A DNA stretch of 64,000 nucleotides from Tigriopus japonicus. Taxonomy: Eukaryota > Arthropoda > Copepoda > Harpacticoida > Harpacticidae. Location: positions 490,066 to 554,065 of the forward strand of contig JAAGOF010000287.1 of assembly GCA_010645155.1 (NCBI GenBank). Reading direction: 5' to 3'. The position numbers were made by a program, and so were the translations under genes. Shown here one piece after another: positions 32,644 through 44,691 of this stretch; the stretch's first letter is position 1, and every line of letters begins with the position of its first letter. The notes beneath the pieces are model-generated. The model did no database searches. It had not been told where the DNA came from and saw only the letters and a program-made list of their open reading frames with translations.

Positions 32644-34784
32644 TTACAACCCCATTGGCTTGAACAATGCTCTTCTAGCACTTCAGAAACCAAAAATTTC
32701 AAAAAAACAAAGTGAGAAGCAAAAGGGGTGTAAATCATGTCTTGAAGGAGGTCATGGTGGTGACAATTCCAAAAATACTGAGAATACTCCCATTTTATTT
32801 TCACTGCATGAGAAAAAACATCTTCCATTTTCCTAAAATAGTGGGAGGACACATCCAGAAAATAGATTCTAGATAATCATGGTTAGTGGAATTAGCTCAA
32901 AGGGACAAAAGGATCTTTAAGTTTCGGCCAATATGAGATGGAAAAGATATTTTTTAGACAAAAACACACAATTTATCCTTCTTTTCTACCTTATAAAATA
33001 ATAATTAATCTAATTATTGAATAAAAATAAAAGCAATAATTTTTGTGCCAACTTAAATGCCATGTAATTAAATGATTTTTCAGATGGACGGAACATCAAA
33101 GATTTTTCTTACACAACCCCTAATTAAAGGGTAGTTAGACAAAAGCCAAGAGTTTTTTTCACTTGGTTCATTTTCCGGAACGCCAATCAATACCAATGGC
33201 AGATATAAATAAACTCTTTGCCTAAGAGAATGACAAGATCAAAGGGACCCCAAATGCGTGAAACCCGGCCCTTCTAGAAAATTTGTTATTGCAATTCAAA
33301 AACCTAATGTTTAAAGCTTTCCATCTCCTTTAGTTGATATTTAGAGATGTAGCTGAAGCTTAATGTGCTAAAATTAGTTTTGGGGAAATTAGGAAAGGAA
33401 ATGACTGAGATATCTTGTGTTGATGGTAGTAACTTTCATTTATGGTTAAAGACATTTCAAAGATTTTAAGGCAGTGTTGCTTGATTGCTTTGGCATAGAT
33501 GTATGTGTGAAGGCAATCACGTGGAGAAAAATAACAAACAAAAACAAGCACAGCCAATTTTAGAAGGAATTTTGAGGCAATGTGAAATTGAAGTGGTTGT
33601 GTGATTTGATTTTTGTCTCACTTTTAGTGTTTTTTCTCCAAATTGCGCGAAAGCTAAAAATAAGCTTTAAAATATGCTTAAAAACAAAAACTCGTTTTAG
33701 GGCCTAAAATGGATAAAGCATATTTTGAACGTCTTTATTTATTATCATTGACGGTTTTACTGTCCACCTCAAACGCTCTTATAGGATCTTTAATTTTTCT
33801 CTTTGTGTTTTCTCTGTTTTCTCTGAAGAGAAAAACGCTTTTGAATTAGTCTTAACCTCTTTGCCACTCTAGATATATAGGTCACTCTACTTTCCTTTTC
33901 TAACTAATCAGAATCAATGGACGCCTTGCTTGGATTACGTCCAAATTGTTCAGGAGGCTAACAAGCAATTACTAACGCATTCACAATACGTCGAAGTCTA
34001 TTTGAAACTTGACAACTCCTTTTGAACAACTTTTTTCTATCCTTTGAAATTCTAGACAATGGCCTACCTTTTGGCACCTGCTGTACCTGATGTCTCCTAC
34101 AAACCTGTTCTTTTTATTTCTTCTTTATAATACCTACACATTTGATGGCAAAAACTTACAATTTCTAATTTATTGAGTCCTTTTACATTGTAATGAATTA
34201 GTCTTTCATAGAGATTGTTTTTTTGCGAACTCCGCCCAGGAATTGGGTTACGTCAGCCATCACACGTAATTCTCTTTTTAAATCTTACACAATCTTGTTT
34301 GCAACACATATTTTATAATAATTTCATTTGCTAAGATGCAAGTTTCGGTAGAGTGGTTACAAGGACAAAATGTAACATGGAATGAGTGAAGATGTTCTCC
34401 ACAAAATTTACATCGGCATTTATTAATATTGAAAGAAATAATGAAAAATAATTTAAAAAATAGTTAAGAAAATAGTACTTGGCTACAATGAAACTCTCAT
34501 TTTAAATATAATCAAATTTTGGGAGACTTAACGAAACCAATGGAAGAAAGTACTTGTTATGTCAGATTTGGTATACTATGAAAAAGTGGCCAAACTCCGA
34601 GACTTGTAATAGTGCTATTGTCATCTTTACATTATTGTACGTTCAAATGGTTAATGTTTTACATAAGGACATCTAATCCAATAGTATATTCTTCACTTAA
34701 CTTCACATGAGTATGGATGATAGATTTTTTTTGTTTTAACATTCGATTTTTGTCTTTTGCAACAATTTGCCAGATTTCGCCTCA
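32644..34784. other. Intergenic, no gene recognised
   Basis: AT-rich DNA with scattered short frames on both strands, none with domain or splice support. No repeat shared with the rest of the window was noticed. Confidence 0.4.
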
Positions 34785-35262
34785 CTTATTTTGGCGGGAA
34801 ATAAGTTCGGAAGACATGTGTTTCTGATGAGTGTGAAAGTTAGATTAAACGAAGATTTAAACCAAGTTGTTGCAGTAATGCCTTTCTCATCTGCACTACT
34901 TGAAGTTGGAGTGGCAAATCTTGTCATTTTCCGATAAATAATTATGTTTGATTGCTTTAACTAAAATTTTGTTACATAAATTGAAGGGGCTCTTCTGAAC
35001 TCTTAAATCAGGAACGCCTGTCTTGGAATCGACAGATGGCTAGAAAATACATGCTCTTGTGGCAACTAAACATAAAAGCAAATCATTTTTTTAATTGCAC
35101 TTTTCCAATTTCTTCTAATGTTTGGTACTTACTGTGCAAACTCCTCAATATACATAATCCATGCCATTGGTCTGAAATGCAACATTTTTCGAAAATCTGA
35201 CCTTTGAAAACTCAGGCAATTTTTTGGCAAACCTAGATTGCTAACGGCAGCAGGTGTGTGTT
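34785..35262 (+). repeat. Dispersed repeat family A, copy 3
   Basis: Same orientation and order of blocks as 6205-6722: GGCGGGAAATAAGTTCGGAAG, TTTCTGATGAG, CCTTTCTCATCTGCAC, TGTGGCAACTAAAC and GCTAACGGCAGCAGGTGTGT. Confidence 0.7.
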
Positions 35263-35379
35263 ACCTAAAACACTTCTAGATAAAATTAGTTAAATCCCCC
35301 GAATCTCACGATTTTCTGTATTTCAAATATTTTTTCATCTTAATTTCAAGCTTTTACTTTGAAGTTTGAGATCAAGACA

Positions 35380-36003
35380 TGACTAATGATCCTCTTTGTC
35401 CGAAGACAGATGCTATTCGTAAGATTAAGATCTTCATCAATCCATGTCCTGGTGATGGTTATCATGTCTGGGACGCGTTTTTGGGGCATTTTCCTCCTCT
35501 TCAAGAACCAAGACCCGTTGCCTGTTTTCTTGGCGAACCAATTCGTGATAGATTTTCACTCTCTTTCCTTTTTTCACGTTGACTCCGTTATTGACGCAAG
35601 TCTTTGTATCTCTTGTTACATTTCAATTTTCTTCCATTTCAAATTGTTTTTCTCTTTGTAATGAAACACTACCAGTGTAGCTCACATTTACCTTTGGAAT
35701 ACCTCTTGTGTCCAATGGAATGTTTTTGAGATCACGTCCGTTCTTGCCATCACAGAAGAATTTCTTTCTTTTCCCTCTTCAGGACATTACGCATATCTGT
35801 CTCATGCGGACAAACCGATGGTATTTGGTACGTTCAAGAGGTCGGAAAAAGATTGAAACACGATATGTTCAAAACGACCGGTGCTCAATACCATGTCACA
35901 TCTCCACATTTGGAGATCATGTCCATGAAACTGAACACACTGTCAATTTCTTGAACAGTTTTGTCAAGATTGCTTCCTACCAACAATGGTGGTTTCTCGT
36001 TTG
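35380..36003 (-). pseudogene. Possible degraded coding region
   Basis: On the minus strand, about 35420-35615 is open for some 64 codons with coding-like content (KRVKIYHELVRQENRQR, then LVLEEEENAPKTRPRHD). About 35890-36000 reads LVGSNLDKTVQEIDSVF before a stop. The blocks are not in one frame, and I found no convincing splice sites joining them. A retroelement remnant is possible. No family was recognised. Confidence 0.25.
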
Positions 36004-36890
36004 ACGCTAGAATAACACGGTCGTTTTTAGTGGAAGTGTACTTGTTTGATGGTGTGCGTGTGTTCCACTTTTAGAACGCCAAGCTCAGAAATTTTAGGAC
36101 CGGTTAAAAAAAGTTTCTTTTAAAGGAATGCCAAACAGGGGGAAAAATGACTTGTTAATACAACGAATTTTTGTTCAATATGGCACGCTTATGGCATCCC
36201 TGGATTAAAGGATGAATCAATTAATCTGTTTTGTCAGATGGATTGATCGAATGTAATCAACGAAAAAGTAATGTCTTTACTAAAGATGGCCAAAATATGC
36301 TTTATACATTTTAGGCTGTAAAATGTGTTTTAAACATATAAAGCATTTTTTTGTATTTTCGCATATTTTCAAGCATTTTTTGAGTTTTCGTCAACATTAT
36401 TCCAACAAGAACCGCTGAAAATCACTAAAATTGCATGAAACATCCCAGCAAAATTGCCCACGCCCCTTTTTGTTTTATTGCCCTTCAAGAGACCGCGTAT
36501 ACGTACGTAAGAAAGCAAGCATGCAAAACTTCCTTGAAATCCTTGAATTGTCTTTTTTTTAACATAAACGAAAATATTTCACCGGCCCAAAATGTCCCCC
36601 TCACTCTGTCTGTACCATTTGTATCTGCACAAGTGCACTTCATGATCCATCACTACTAATTTTAGCCCATAAAGTTTTAGCAATATCCATCATTGAAAAT
36701 TTTCTATATAGATTTAACAAGCCATCTGTCGATAAAAAGTTCTATCATAAAATGGCTGATCAAAGTTTTTCGCTTCTAATAGACGTTAAAGTCATTGGTA
36801 TGCCATAACTAGTTGGAAACACCTATTTAGGGCTGGGAACATTGGTGCCTAATTGATGTTGCTTTTCTCTTAGGCAAAACTCAAAGGAAG
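36004..36890. other. Intergenic, nothing recognised
   Basis: AT-rich sequence with no supported gene, RNA gene or repeat shared with the rest of the window. Confidence 0.4.
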
Positions 36891-37070
36891 CCAGAGTGGC
36901 CGCGCGTACTAATGCGTTCTTATAAGAGCCGAGTGTAAGTGCTTCCCCAGACGGTCGAGGTTTGAATCCTGTTGGGGATCGAATCGAGGCAGTCGGGAGA
37001 AATCCTTCAATTTACAGGGAATCGCATTCCTTGTAGCGGTAGTAAAAAATCCGCAACCATAAAAAATAGT
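36891..37070 (+). mobile_element. tRNA-derived SINE with a LINE-like tail
   Basis: The head has a box A-like GTGGCCGCGCGTACTAATGC and a box B-like GAGGTTTGAATCC, consistent with descent from a Ser/Leu-type tRNA. The body is short. The 3' part reads TTTACAGGGAATCGCATTCC, TTGTAGCGGTAGT and AAAAAATCCGCAA, the same sequence that ends the LINE fragments at 31355 and 47595. Sharing the 3' tail is how many SINEs recruit a partner LINE's reverse transcriptase. Confidence 0.75.
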
Positions 37071-38130
37071 ATTTAATGTCATTGAGATTGAACAAAAGCC
37101 CACAAAACTCAGCTGAGTGAAACAAAAACATGTTTTCAAACTTAGACCAGTTTTTAAGAAGCATTTTTGAGGGTTTCAAAGTATAAAAAGAAAGTGTTAA
37201 AAGCAAAGCTTTTAATACTTCTTTATCCCGTTGAAATTTTGATCAAGCAGTTTCTTTTTAGACATTTGGAAAAAAAAACCAAATCTCACCTCTAATGAAT
37301 GATCAGAAACTCAGAGAAAAAAAATATGATAGTAAAAACAGAACATAAAATATACATGAAGGACGAAATAAAATCTTTAAAACTCAAAAAGTAATTCATT
37401 GTGATAGATATGTTTAAGATCACATCATTAATCACCTTCAAAATGAATACCCTATCTAAAAAAAGTAATTTGTACCTCACAATGATATTCCTTTTTTCCA
37501 AATTCAAGGAAAGGGATTCCTCATTTTGGAGAAAGGAACGGGCATTGTAATCCGTTCAAAGAGGAACCATCCAAGAACTTTTGAATAGTTTTTGAAAAAT
37601 ATTTCCATACCAATAAAAAGTGAAATCTTCAGTGAATTGTGATTGCGAATGTACAAGAAACGAATTTCGTAGAAAAGTTTTCACAATTGAACAAGAGTTC
37701 ACTAAAATTTCGTCAATTTTCTCTAACATGAACTTTGTTTAAAGGCAGTTCCAACGCTTTCGTTACCATTTAACAAAAACTTTGGTTACTTTTGGCTTAT
37801 CTTGCGTTTTGAACATTTCAGAAATTATCCATTTTGTTCTATCAATCTGTATTAATTTTTGACAGATTAGTCCTTGGACCGGAATGTCTCAATTCCGATG
37901 AAACGAGGATGCCCTAGTCAATGCACAGGTAATATAATTTGGTTCCAAATCGTTTTGCGAGAACACTCTTGTATCGGTGCAATAAATCGTCAACCGTTTT
38001 CTTACTCTGTCCCGTCCTCTTGTTGTACCTAGAGTACTAGTTTACCACAAATTAGATGAACCAATATTTACCTTTGAGGTGGATCGCAGAGGATATGGTT
38101 TTTGTTAGCCATTCAGATCATTGAGGCACC
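37071..38130. other. Upstream region of the receptor gene
   Basis: AT-rich. An AG before CCATTCAGATC at about 38108 and a CACAG/GTAATA donor-like site near 37927 could mark a non-coding first exon of the receptor gene, but this is not certain. No other gene was recognised. Confidence 0.35.
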
Positions 38131-39810
38131 ATGTTGCTAACAATAATGACTATGGTTTGCCCTCTTCTAAAGATTTTTCAAGTTAATACTGTCATCTTTC
38201 CGGATCTCCAGGAACTGGAGCAGTTTGGAACAATTAATGTTGATTGTAACACATTTATTGGCTTCAACATTGGAACACTTTCCAATAACTCAGAGAGAGC
38301 ACTGGTTGTTGTTACTTCAAACTATGAAGAATACTTTGGTCTTCAGGATCAATTTGAAACTCACCATTGGTTAATCCCATTGTCTGGAAAAGCCCATATT
38401 GAGGAACATTTCATTCCCGTTCCATTGAATTCAAACGTTTATATCTACACTCAGAATTGGACCGTCTCTGAAATTTATCACATCAAATGTGGAACTTTAA
38501 AAAAGAATGACCTCTTTCAATGGAACCAAACCTCTCAAACATTTAGCATGCTGACAAAGACAAGCTATTTGGAACGTCGAGCAAATATGAGTGGAACACA
38601 TATTCATGCAATCACTAAACCTTGGAGCAACTTGTGTGATGTCGTGCCAAATGGAAACAATTCTGATGGTTCTCAATTCATTGGTGTTTTTCATACTCTG
38701 TTCAAAGCGATGGCTTATTTAGGAAAGTTTACTTACACCATCACAGATTTATCTCATGAAGAATTTGGAAATCTCTTGCCCAACGGAACCTTTTCTGGTT
38801 TGGCCGGAAGAATACAAAGGGCTGAGGCAGATATTGGCACTTATGGATTTACCATGACAGAATCTCGAGCCTCCCTTTTCGAAATTTTTCCAGTATACAA
38901 TTTGAAATCGAAGATTGTCATGAAAAATCCCCCACTTGAGCCTTCGTTGGAATTTTTGGCTTTCTTAACGGTTTTTACCAAAGAGACATGGATAGGGATC
39001 ATGATTCTCATTGGAGTGTCCGTTCTTATTGCTCAATTGATTGCTAAGTCTTCGACCACAGTCTCTGGTCAGGTGAATTTCTTGGATTCCATTTCCACTC
39101 CTGTTTTGTCTCACAAATTATTTTGGTTCACCATTTGGTTTTGTGGGCCTTTTTTCTTCGCAGCCTATTCGTCCATGTTGGTTTCAGATTTCACGGGACG
39201 ACCAAAAGTCCTAAAAATAAATACTTACAAGGACGTATTCGAGCTTGGATACGATATTACGCTTTGGAAAGACGGGACTGAAAGCGAATTGAACTTCGCC
39301 GGTAAAACTGAACCACATTTAGTTGCATTATTTAATAATGCTCGACCTCATGAAAGTTATGAGGAAGCCCTCAAATTTATTGAAGAGGACTCCAAATTAA
39401 TTGCCATTGCCAATGAGGAAGGGTTCTTCGACAAGGATGTTCATATTGAGGACTTTCAAGAAGGACTGGATTTACAATTGGGCTATGTACTACCTCTGGG
39501 ATCGGAATTCATAGATGTATTTAGATATCTTTACATCAAGACCGTGGAACTTGGGATCAAGGATTTTGAGATTAAATTTTGCAATGATAAAAGAACCAAG
39601 GTGAAAAAGTATGAAGAAATGAGCGGAGTGTTGATTGGATTGACGTTACTTATTGTACCCATCTCTGTTCTATTTCTTGGTGTGTTCTTGTCGGTTCTTG
39701 TGGCTTTATGTGAATACTTCGAACAAAACAATAATACTTTTTTGAGGGAATCCGAAACTTTGAAGTCCATTAACCGAAACGACTCCAAGCATCTCATATT
39801 TTCTAGATGA
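38131..39810 (+). CDS. Divergent ionotropic receptor (iGluR-like), intronless
   Basis: Likely chemosensory ligand-gated cation channel of the arthropod ionotropic receptor family, in the plasma membrane of sensory neurons. 559 residues in one exon. A hydrophobic N-terminus (1-20) may be a signal peptide. Ligand-binding half S1 lies at about 160-265 (FIGVFHTLFKAMAYLGKF, GLAGRIQRAEADIGTYGF, MTESRASLF with the usual Arg at 246). The first membrane helix is at about 284-305. A pore-side and second helix segment at 331-352 ends FAAYSSMLVSDFT, the position of the SYTANLAAFLT motif in glutamate receptors. S2 follows at about 360-495, then a last helix at about 499-528 and a short cytoplasmic tail. 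There is no N-terminal glutamate-receptor domain, as in most divergent receptors. The start is the first ATG of the open frame. The ligand cannot be predicted. Confidence 0.88.
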   Translation: MLLTIMTMVCPLLKIFQVNTVIFPDLQELEQFGTINVDCNTFIGFNIGTLSNNSERALVVVTSNYEEYFGLQDQFETHHWLIPLSGKAHIEEHFIPVPLNSNVYIYTQNWTVSEIYHIKCGTLKKNDLFQWNQTSQTFSMLTKTSYLERRANMSGTHIHAITKPWSNLCDVVPNGNNSDGSQFIGVFHTLFKAMAYLGKFTYTITDLSHEEFGNLLPNGTFSGLAGRIQRAEADIGTYGFTMTESRASLFEIFPVYNLKSKIVMKNPPLEPSLEFLAFLTVFTKETWIGIMILIGVSVLIAQLIAKSSTTVSGQVNFLDSISTPVLSHKLFWFTIWFCGPFFFAAYSSMLVSDFTGRPKVLKINTYKDVFELGYDITLWKDGTESELNFAGKTEPHLVALFNNARPHESYEEALKFIEEDSKLIAIANEEGFFDKDVHIEDFQEGLDLQLGYVLPLGSEFIDVFRYLYIKTVELGIKDFEIKFCNDKRTKVKKYEEMSGVLIGLTLLIVPISVLFLGVFLSVLVALCEYFEQNNNTFLRESETLKSINRNDSKHLIFSR

Positions 39811-40539
39811 GGTACGATGTGAAACATTCAGCAAACGGATTTCCAACATCTTTGGGATTAAGGCCCATCACTAGGCCTAGGAATCAAAAACAAAAAATGA
39901 ACATCTTAATGTCACTAAAAATGCAAATGAAATGGCACAAAAATACATATCACATCATCTTTCGTGTGTTTCGTCCACTTCTTCTTTTTCTTGTACTTTG
40001 TATCTAGAATGTATCCGTTACAAGGCCGAACAATCTAGCATTTCATCAATAGTTTATTATTCCTGTATTAGACTACATTGTTGGATGTTAATGTGTATTG
40101 ACAACCGCATGAAGGATAATATTAGTTTAGGATCCGGAAAAAAGTTGTTGTCTTGCAGTGGCCCAAAAATTCCTGACGTTTCACAACGTTGATTTCAGCT
40201 GTTTGTTTTTTTTCAACTTTAAAAAAAAACTTTTTCCAACTCAACCAATTCAACTCGATGCAAATAAGCACTCAAAATGCAAATCAGTGCAAATAAGCGC
40301 CCAAAATGCCAATAAATGTTTGCATCAAATTCCCAAGCCTAATTGTTACTGAATGAGTGTATGTTCCTTCTGAATCTGGTCCATCTGATTGCAGGCGCCC
40401 AAATCATCTGAAATGATGTTTGTTCTTTGAAAGATGAACTGTTGAAGTAAGTTTTCAAGGGTGTTCCTCCTTTGATTCCGCACTAGAGCCAAAAACAAAT
40501 TTTCCAGTGTCCCTCTGGCTATGGACGTTATCTCACGCA
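39811..40539. other. Intergenic after the receptor gene
   Basis: No supported gene. A degenerate ATGCAAATAAGC/CTCAAAATGC repetition at about 40255-40320 is the only pattern. No clear AATAAA close to the receptor stop. Confidence 0.4.
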
Positions 40540-41675
40540 GGATTTCATGCCAGCAAGGTTGCGTAATTTTCCACAAACATTGCGTACGCTTCCGAAATTT
40601 GCTTTGAAAGTACGTTTTCTAATTCTTCACTCGCAAATGCAAAAAGTCTGCAAAGAATGGTTTTAAGGTTATAAATATGAAAAGTTATCGTGTTCTATGA
40701 AAGTTAAGTAATTTTGCCGGAGTGTCTCAGTTATGCTAATGTTGTATCTTTTGTATTCTGAACCCTCTTTTATAAAGTTCCAGTCTTATTTTGATGAAAC
40801 TAACGAACATGCCTTTAATTCTCCTCTGAGGGTGCAACTGGTCCAACCCTTACGGATTTACTTCAGCCCTTTCCGCCGCCTTGTGTCCTCTTGTGACAGT
40901 TCAGCACCTCAACTAATTCCGTTTGCCTTGGATTCTCATTTTACTCTTTTTGAGTTCGACTTAATTTGAAATGGAAGATCATGGTTTAAAGCAAGTGGTT
41001 TAAAGCAAGGTAGAACCCTTGCAAGCAACCTTGCTGGCCTTGTATCTTGCGGTAAATACCGTCCATATGCAATTTAGGGAAAAGTAAATGAGAAATTACT
41101 GCTGGAACAACCAGTGCCAGTTTGATGTTTGGTGTATTATTGATGGAGGGTTCTACCTTTGTTTAAATCACTTGCTTTAAACCATGTTCTTCCATATCAA
41201 ACTTGGTCAAACTGGGAAAGAGTAAAATCGGAGAATCCAGGGCAAACGGATTTAGTTGAGGTGCTGAACCGTCACAAGAGGACACAAGATGGCGGAAAGG
41301 GCAGAAGTAAATCCCTAAGGGTTGAACCCATTTGTTCCTTAGAGGAGAATCAAAGACACAAGTGGAATGATGGGTAACAGTCGTAGCAATACAGTACATT
41401 TAGGTCCGTTAGTTTCATCAAAACAAGACTGGAACTTTATTAAAGAGAGTTCAGAATTCAAAAGATACAACATTAGCATAACTGAGACATTCCGGCAAAA
41501 TTACTTTACTTAACTTTCATAGAACACAATAACTTTTCAAATTTATAACTTTAAAACCATTATCAGTAGACTTTCTTCATTTACCAGTGAAGAATTAGAA
41601 AACACTTTCAAAGCAAATTTCGGAAGCTTACACAATGTTTGTGGAAAATCACGCAACCTTGTTGGCATGAACTCC
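40540..41675. repeat. Long inverted duplication
   Basis: Left arm 40540-41019 and right arm 41149-41675 are inverted copies around a spacer of about 130 bases. Outer ends: GGATTTCATGCCAGCAAGG, and from the other strand GGAGTTCATGCCAACAAGG. Inner ends share AAACCATG and GGTAGAACCC or its complement. The arms have diverged noticeably and differ by small insertions. GTAAATACCGTCCATAT appears in the spacer at about 41052 and just outside the right arm at about 41684. Each arm can encode a similar peptide on opposite strands (VSSCDSSAPQL and VSSCDGSAPQL). Confidence 0.7.
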
Positions 41676-41833
41676 TGCTGTAAATACCGTCCATATAGGC
41701 AAGAAATCGCTAGAATCGCTACACTACTCTGCACTGTGGATTAGAGTTCATCGTTCGAAAATTATCGCTTCAAAAAATCAATTACATGAAAACCAGACAG
41801 AGGCTATAAGGTGGCTCAAGCAACAACGCCGTC

Positions 41834-44236
41834 ATGTCAGATCTACAAACCCAAGAATTAGGAGAAGAGATTGACGGTATCCGACGGGACAGAGAGCGAT
41901 CTCTCCAGAGCTGTCCGATCTATAGCCAGATGGAGGTGAATCGGAAGGTGGCCATCTCTTTCCCCCAACACTGATCTCCCCCTGTAGGTTTGCACCAAGT
42001 GATCTCCGCCAAGGTAAACTCCCTCAGCACTTATCTCCACCAAGGTTAACTCCCCCAACAATCAACTCCGCCAACATTGAACTCCGCCACGGTAAACTCC
42101 ACCAGGGTTAACTCCGCCAACATTGAACTCCGCCACGGTAAACTCCGCCACGGAAAACTCCGCCACGGAAAACTCCGCCACGGAAAACTCCGCCATGGCA
42201 AACTCTGCCACGGAAAACCCCGCCACGGTAAATTCCGCCATGGTTAATTCCGCATTGTGAACTCTGCCACGGTAAACTTTGCCACTCCCTTGCTGATTTC
42301 CACCAAAACAAATTGTGCCATTGTATAAGTCACGACAAAATAAACTCCACCCTTGTCAAATTTCCTTTTATTAGAAAAATCACTTCGCATGCTTACACCG
42401 AGATCATTAAAAACCAACTTTATGTTTACCAAATCCATTTACGGCCTACCCAGGGACTTTGGGTGAGTGTTGTGTCAAGTTCATTGATTCATCAACGCTA
42501 TTATGGTACAATAACCCAGAAGTTTTTCATGTTAGAGTTTTCTGAGGTGGGGTTTCTTGGGGTGGAGTTTGCCATGGCGGAAATCACTTTTGTGGGAGTT
42601 TACCATGGGGGAATTTGCCGTGGCGGAGTTTTCCGTGGCGGAGTTTTCCGTGGCGGAGTTTACCGTGGCGGAGTTTACCGTGGGGGAAATCACTGTTGGC
42701 GGAGATGATTGTTGGGGGAGTTAACCCTGGTGGAGTTTACCGTGGCGGAGTTCAATGTTGGCGGAGTTGATTGTTGGAGGAGTTAACCTTGGTGGAGATA
42801 AGTGCTGGGGGAGTTTACCTTGGCGGAGATCACTTGGTGCAAACCTACATGGGGAGATCAGTGTTGGGGGAGTTGTATGGGAACCGAATCGGAAGACGAT
42901 CCTGAGGACGATGAGGTCGAAGATGGTGGAGTCAAGGAAATCAGTGTTCGGAACCTGAAGGCATCGACCACCGCTATCCAAGCAATCCTCAAGACTGCCA
43001 AATCTATGGAAAAGTCCCTGAAGCGGAAGGGGAATGAGCACACGTCGGAACGGGTTGCGAAAAGACCAAGAGAGGATGAAAAAGGAGATGGAAAGGATGC
43101 CAATCCAAACCCACTCGCTTTCGTGACCGGGGAATCTCCGAATATTGACCAGGATACGGAAGTTAATTCCATTACGAAAGGTATCTAGTACGACTTTCGT
43201 GAACATTGAGATTTCACTTTGGAAAATTGGGTATTGCAATAAATCAGAAAAACCGACTTTTCGAAGCTTGGTACTCTTGCCTACGGGTCTGTGTGGATGC
43301 TTATCGTTAAAATTAAGCAAATTCTGCGGAAAATTGTAAAAATTAGACCTCTTGAAAGAGAGAGAAGGAGACAAGGCACGAATTCTTCACAGTTTGACGA
43401 TCTCCTATTGGATTATGAATATAATGTTTCTAAGTTTTTCGGAAACAGGCAAATTTTATGGAAATTAAAATTCAAATTCAAATTAACGTGAAATAATAAA
43501 CAGTCGTTCCCCTTGCGAAGAGTGGTGAAGCAAAACGCTTTGATCAAATTAGCGTTGAAGGATCTAGAGAAAGACCTCAAAAAGACGGGTTTTACCGAAG
43601 AGGTTGCTGTCTTAGGAGATCTCTCCGGGATCAAGGAAGAGGTACATCTCGCAAGAATGAAGGTGATCCAGAGCATCTTCAAAAAAGCTCTCCATCAATT
43701 CGAACCGATTATGGATTCACTAGTTCAAAAACAAAAGCTCGCAATTGCAATAAATGGGTAGACGACCAATTCATCAGTGGTCGACTACATAAAACGATAT
43801 GAAGGCAGCACTACGTTTTCCGAAAAAGCAACAAAAAGAGCGGTCGAGATTGAGAAAATGGAAAGAAGAGAAGAACAAGAAAGAACCAAAGAACGTAGGT
43901 AATCGGAAAGCAAGGAAATGAGAGGCCGAGGAAGGGGGCGAGGCCGACGTAATTTCAGAGAAAGCCGTTTCAATTCAAATACGGAATGAGCCCTTATGGT
44001 TACAACACGCAGATGGCTGCTGGATATGGTGGACCAAGTGCGTCTTTTAACATTTTTGGAAGTCAAAGCCTTGGATACGGGAGTTCTGTTCCGGATATGG
44101 AAACTTCTCTGGTGCCTTTGGTGGAGGCCTTGGTGGAGGCTTCAGTGGAGCAGGAAGAGGATCCAGCAAGACATGCCACAAATGCCATGGCCCATACAAC
44201 CCTGGACACCAATGCCAACAAAACAATAAAAACTGA
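41834..44236 (+). pseudogene. Decayed gag-like retroelement reading frame
   Basis: Remnants run in order on the + strand. A start at 41834 begins MSDLQTQELGEEIDGIRRDR. It is broken at about 41962 by the element ending near 42870. The frame then resumes with an acidic stretch (ESEDDPEDDEVEDGG), a helical region and a lysine/arginine-rich segment. About 43504-43760 is open with helical content (LEKDLKKTGF). About 43770-43985 has two in-frame stops and an RGRGRGRGRR box. After another frame change a Gly/Phe-rich region ends with CHKCHGPYNPGHQC (44174-44215), a zinc-knuckle-like motif, and stops at 44236. Acidic/basic segments, an RGR box and a terminal zinc knuckle suggest a nucleocapsid-type protein. 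No protease or polymerase follows. Several stops and frame changes make it non-functional; a cellular RNA-binding gene cannot be excluded. Confidence 0.45.
41962..42870. mobile_element. Fold-back element with tandem-repeat arms (1)
   Basis: The arms (about 41962-42290 and 42590-42870) are inverted copies. Each is made largely of degenerate 15-bp units such as AACTCCGCCACGGTA, with longer, less regular units at the outer ends (CCCCCAACACTGATCTCC). The loop of about 300 bases is AT-rich and non-coding. Inverted arms of short tandem repeats are the architecture of Drosophila FB elements. It lies inside the gag-like reading frame. No exact target duplication was found. Confidence 0.7.
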
Positions 44237-44481
44237 AAAGATGCACTAAAGTATATGTGAACCCGGGAAAAAATCCTTTTACAAATAGACAAATACAAAA
44301 ATGTCATCAATATTTATTTCATAAACCTGAAAACAACAGTTTCTATTCCAATTTCGAAGAACGAAATCAGAGGGTAGCATATTAATTCATTCTCCTTTCG
44401 AGGAAGACTTGTCACGACGCATTCAAATGACCGCACAATGCAAAACATTCTCCTTTTTCATTAGGTTATTGGCCAACACCA

Positions 44482-44581
44482 GAGGCTAGTTTTTTAGACG
44501 CAAAGATCGATCTCAAGATCGGACTAATAGTACTACAGTGCGATCTTGAGATCGATTTTTTGCGTCTAAAAAACTAGCCTC
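44482..44581. mobile_element. Family D hairpin MITE, copy 2
   Basis: The same 100-bp palindrome as 8994-9093, starting GAGGCTAGTTTTTTAGACGC and ending CTAGCCTC, with GATCTTGAGATCGAT in the second arm. Confidence 0.75.
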
Positions 44582-44691
44582 AGCTTGCTCTCATCTTGTT
44601 ATAAGAAACAGACCGAGACCTTTGCTTCCCGAATTGGCGGGGGTAATTCACAAGGAGGAAACAAGAGCGTTTTGGAAAAGTGTGTTAAAAC

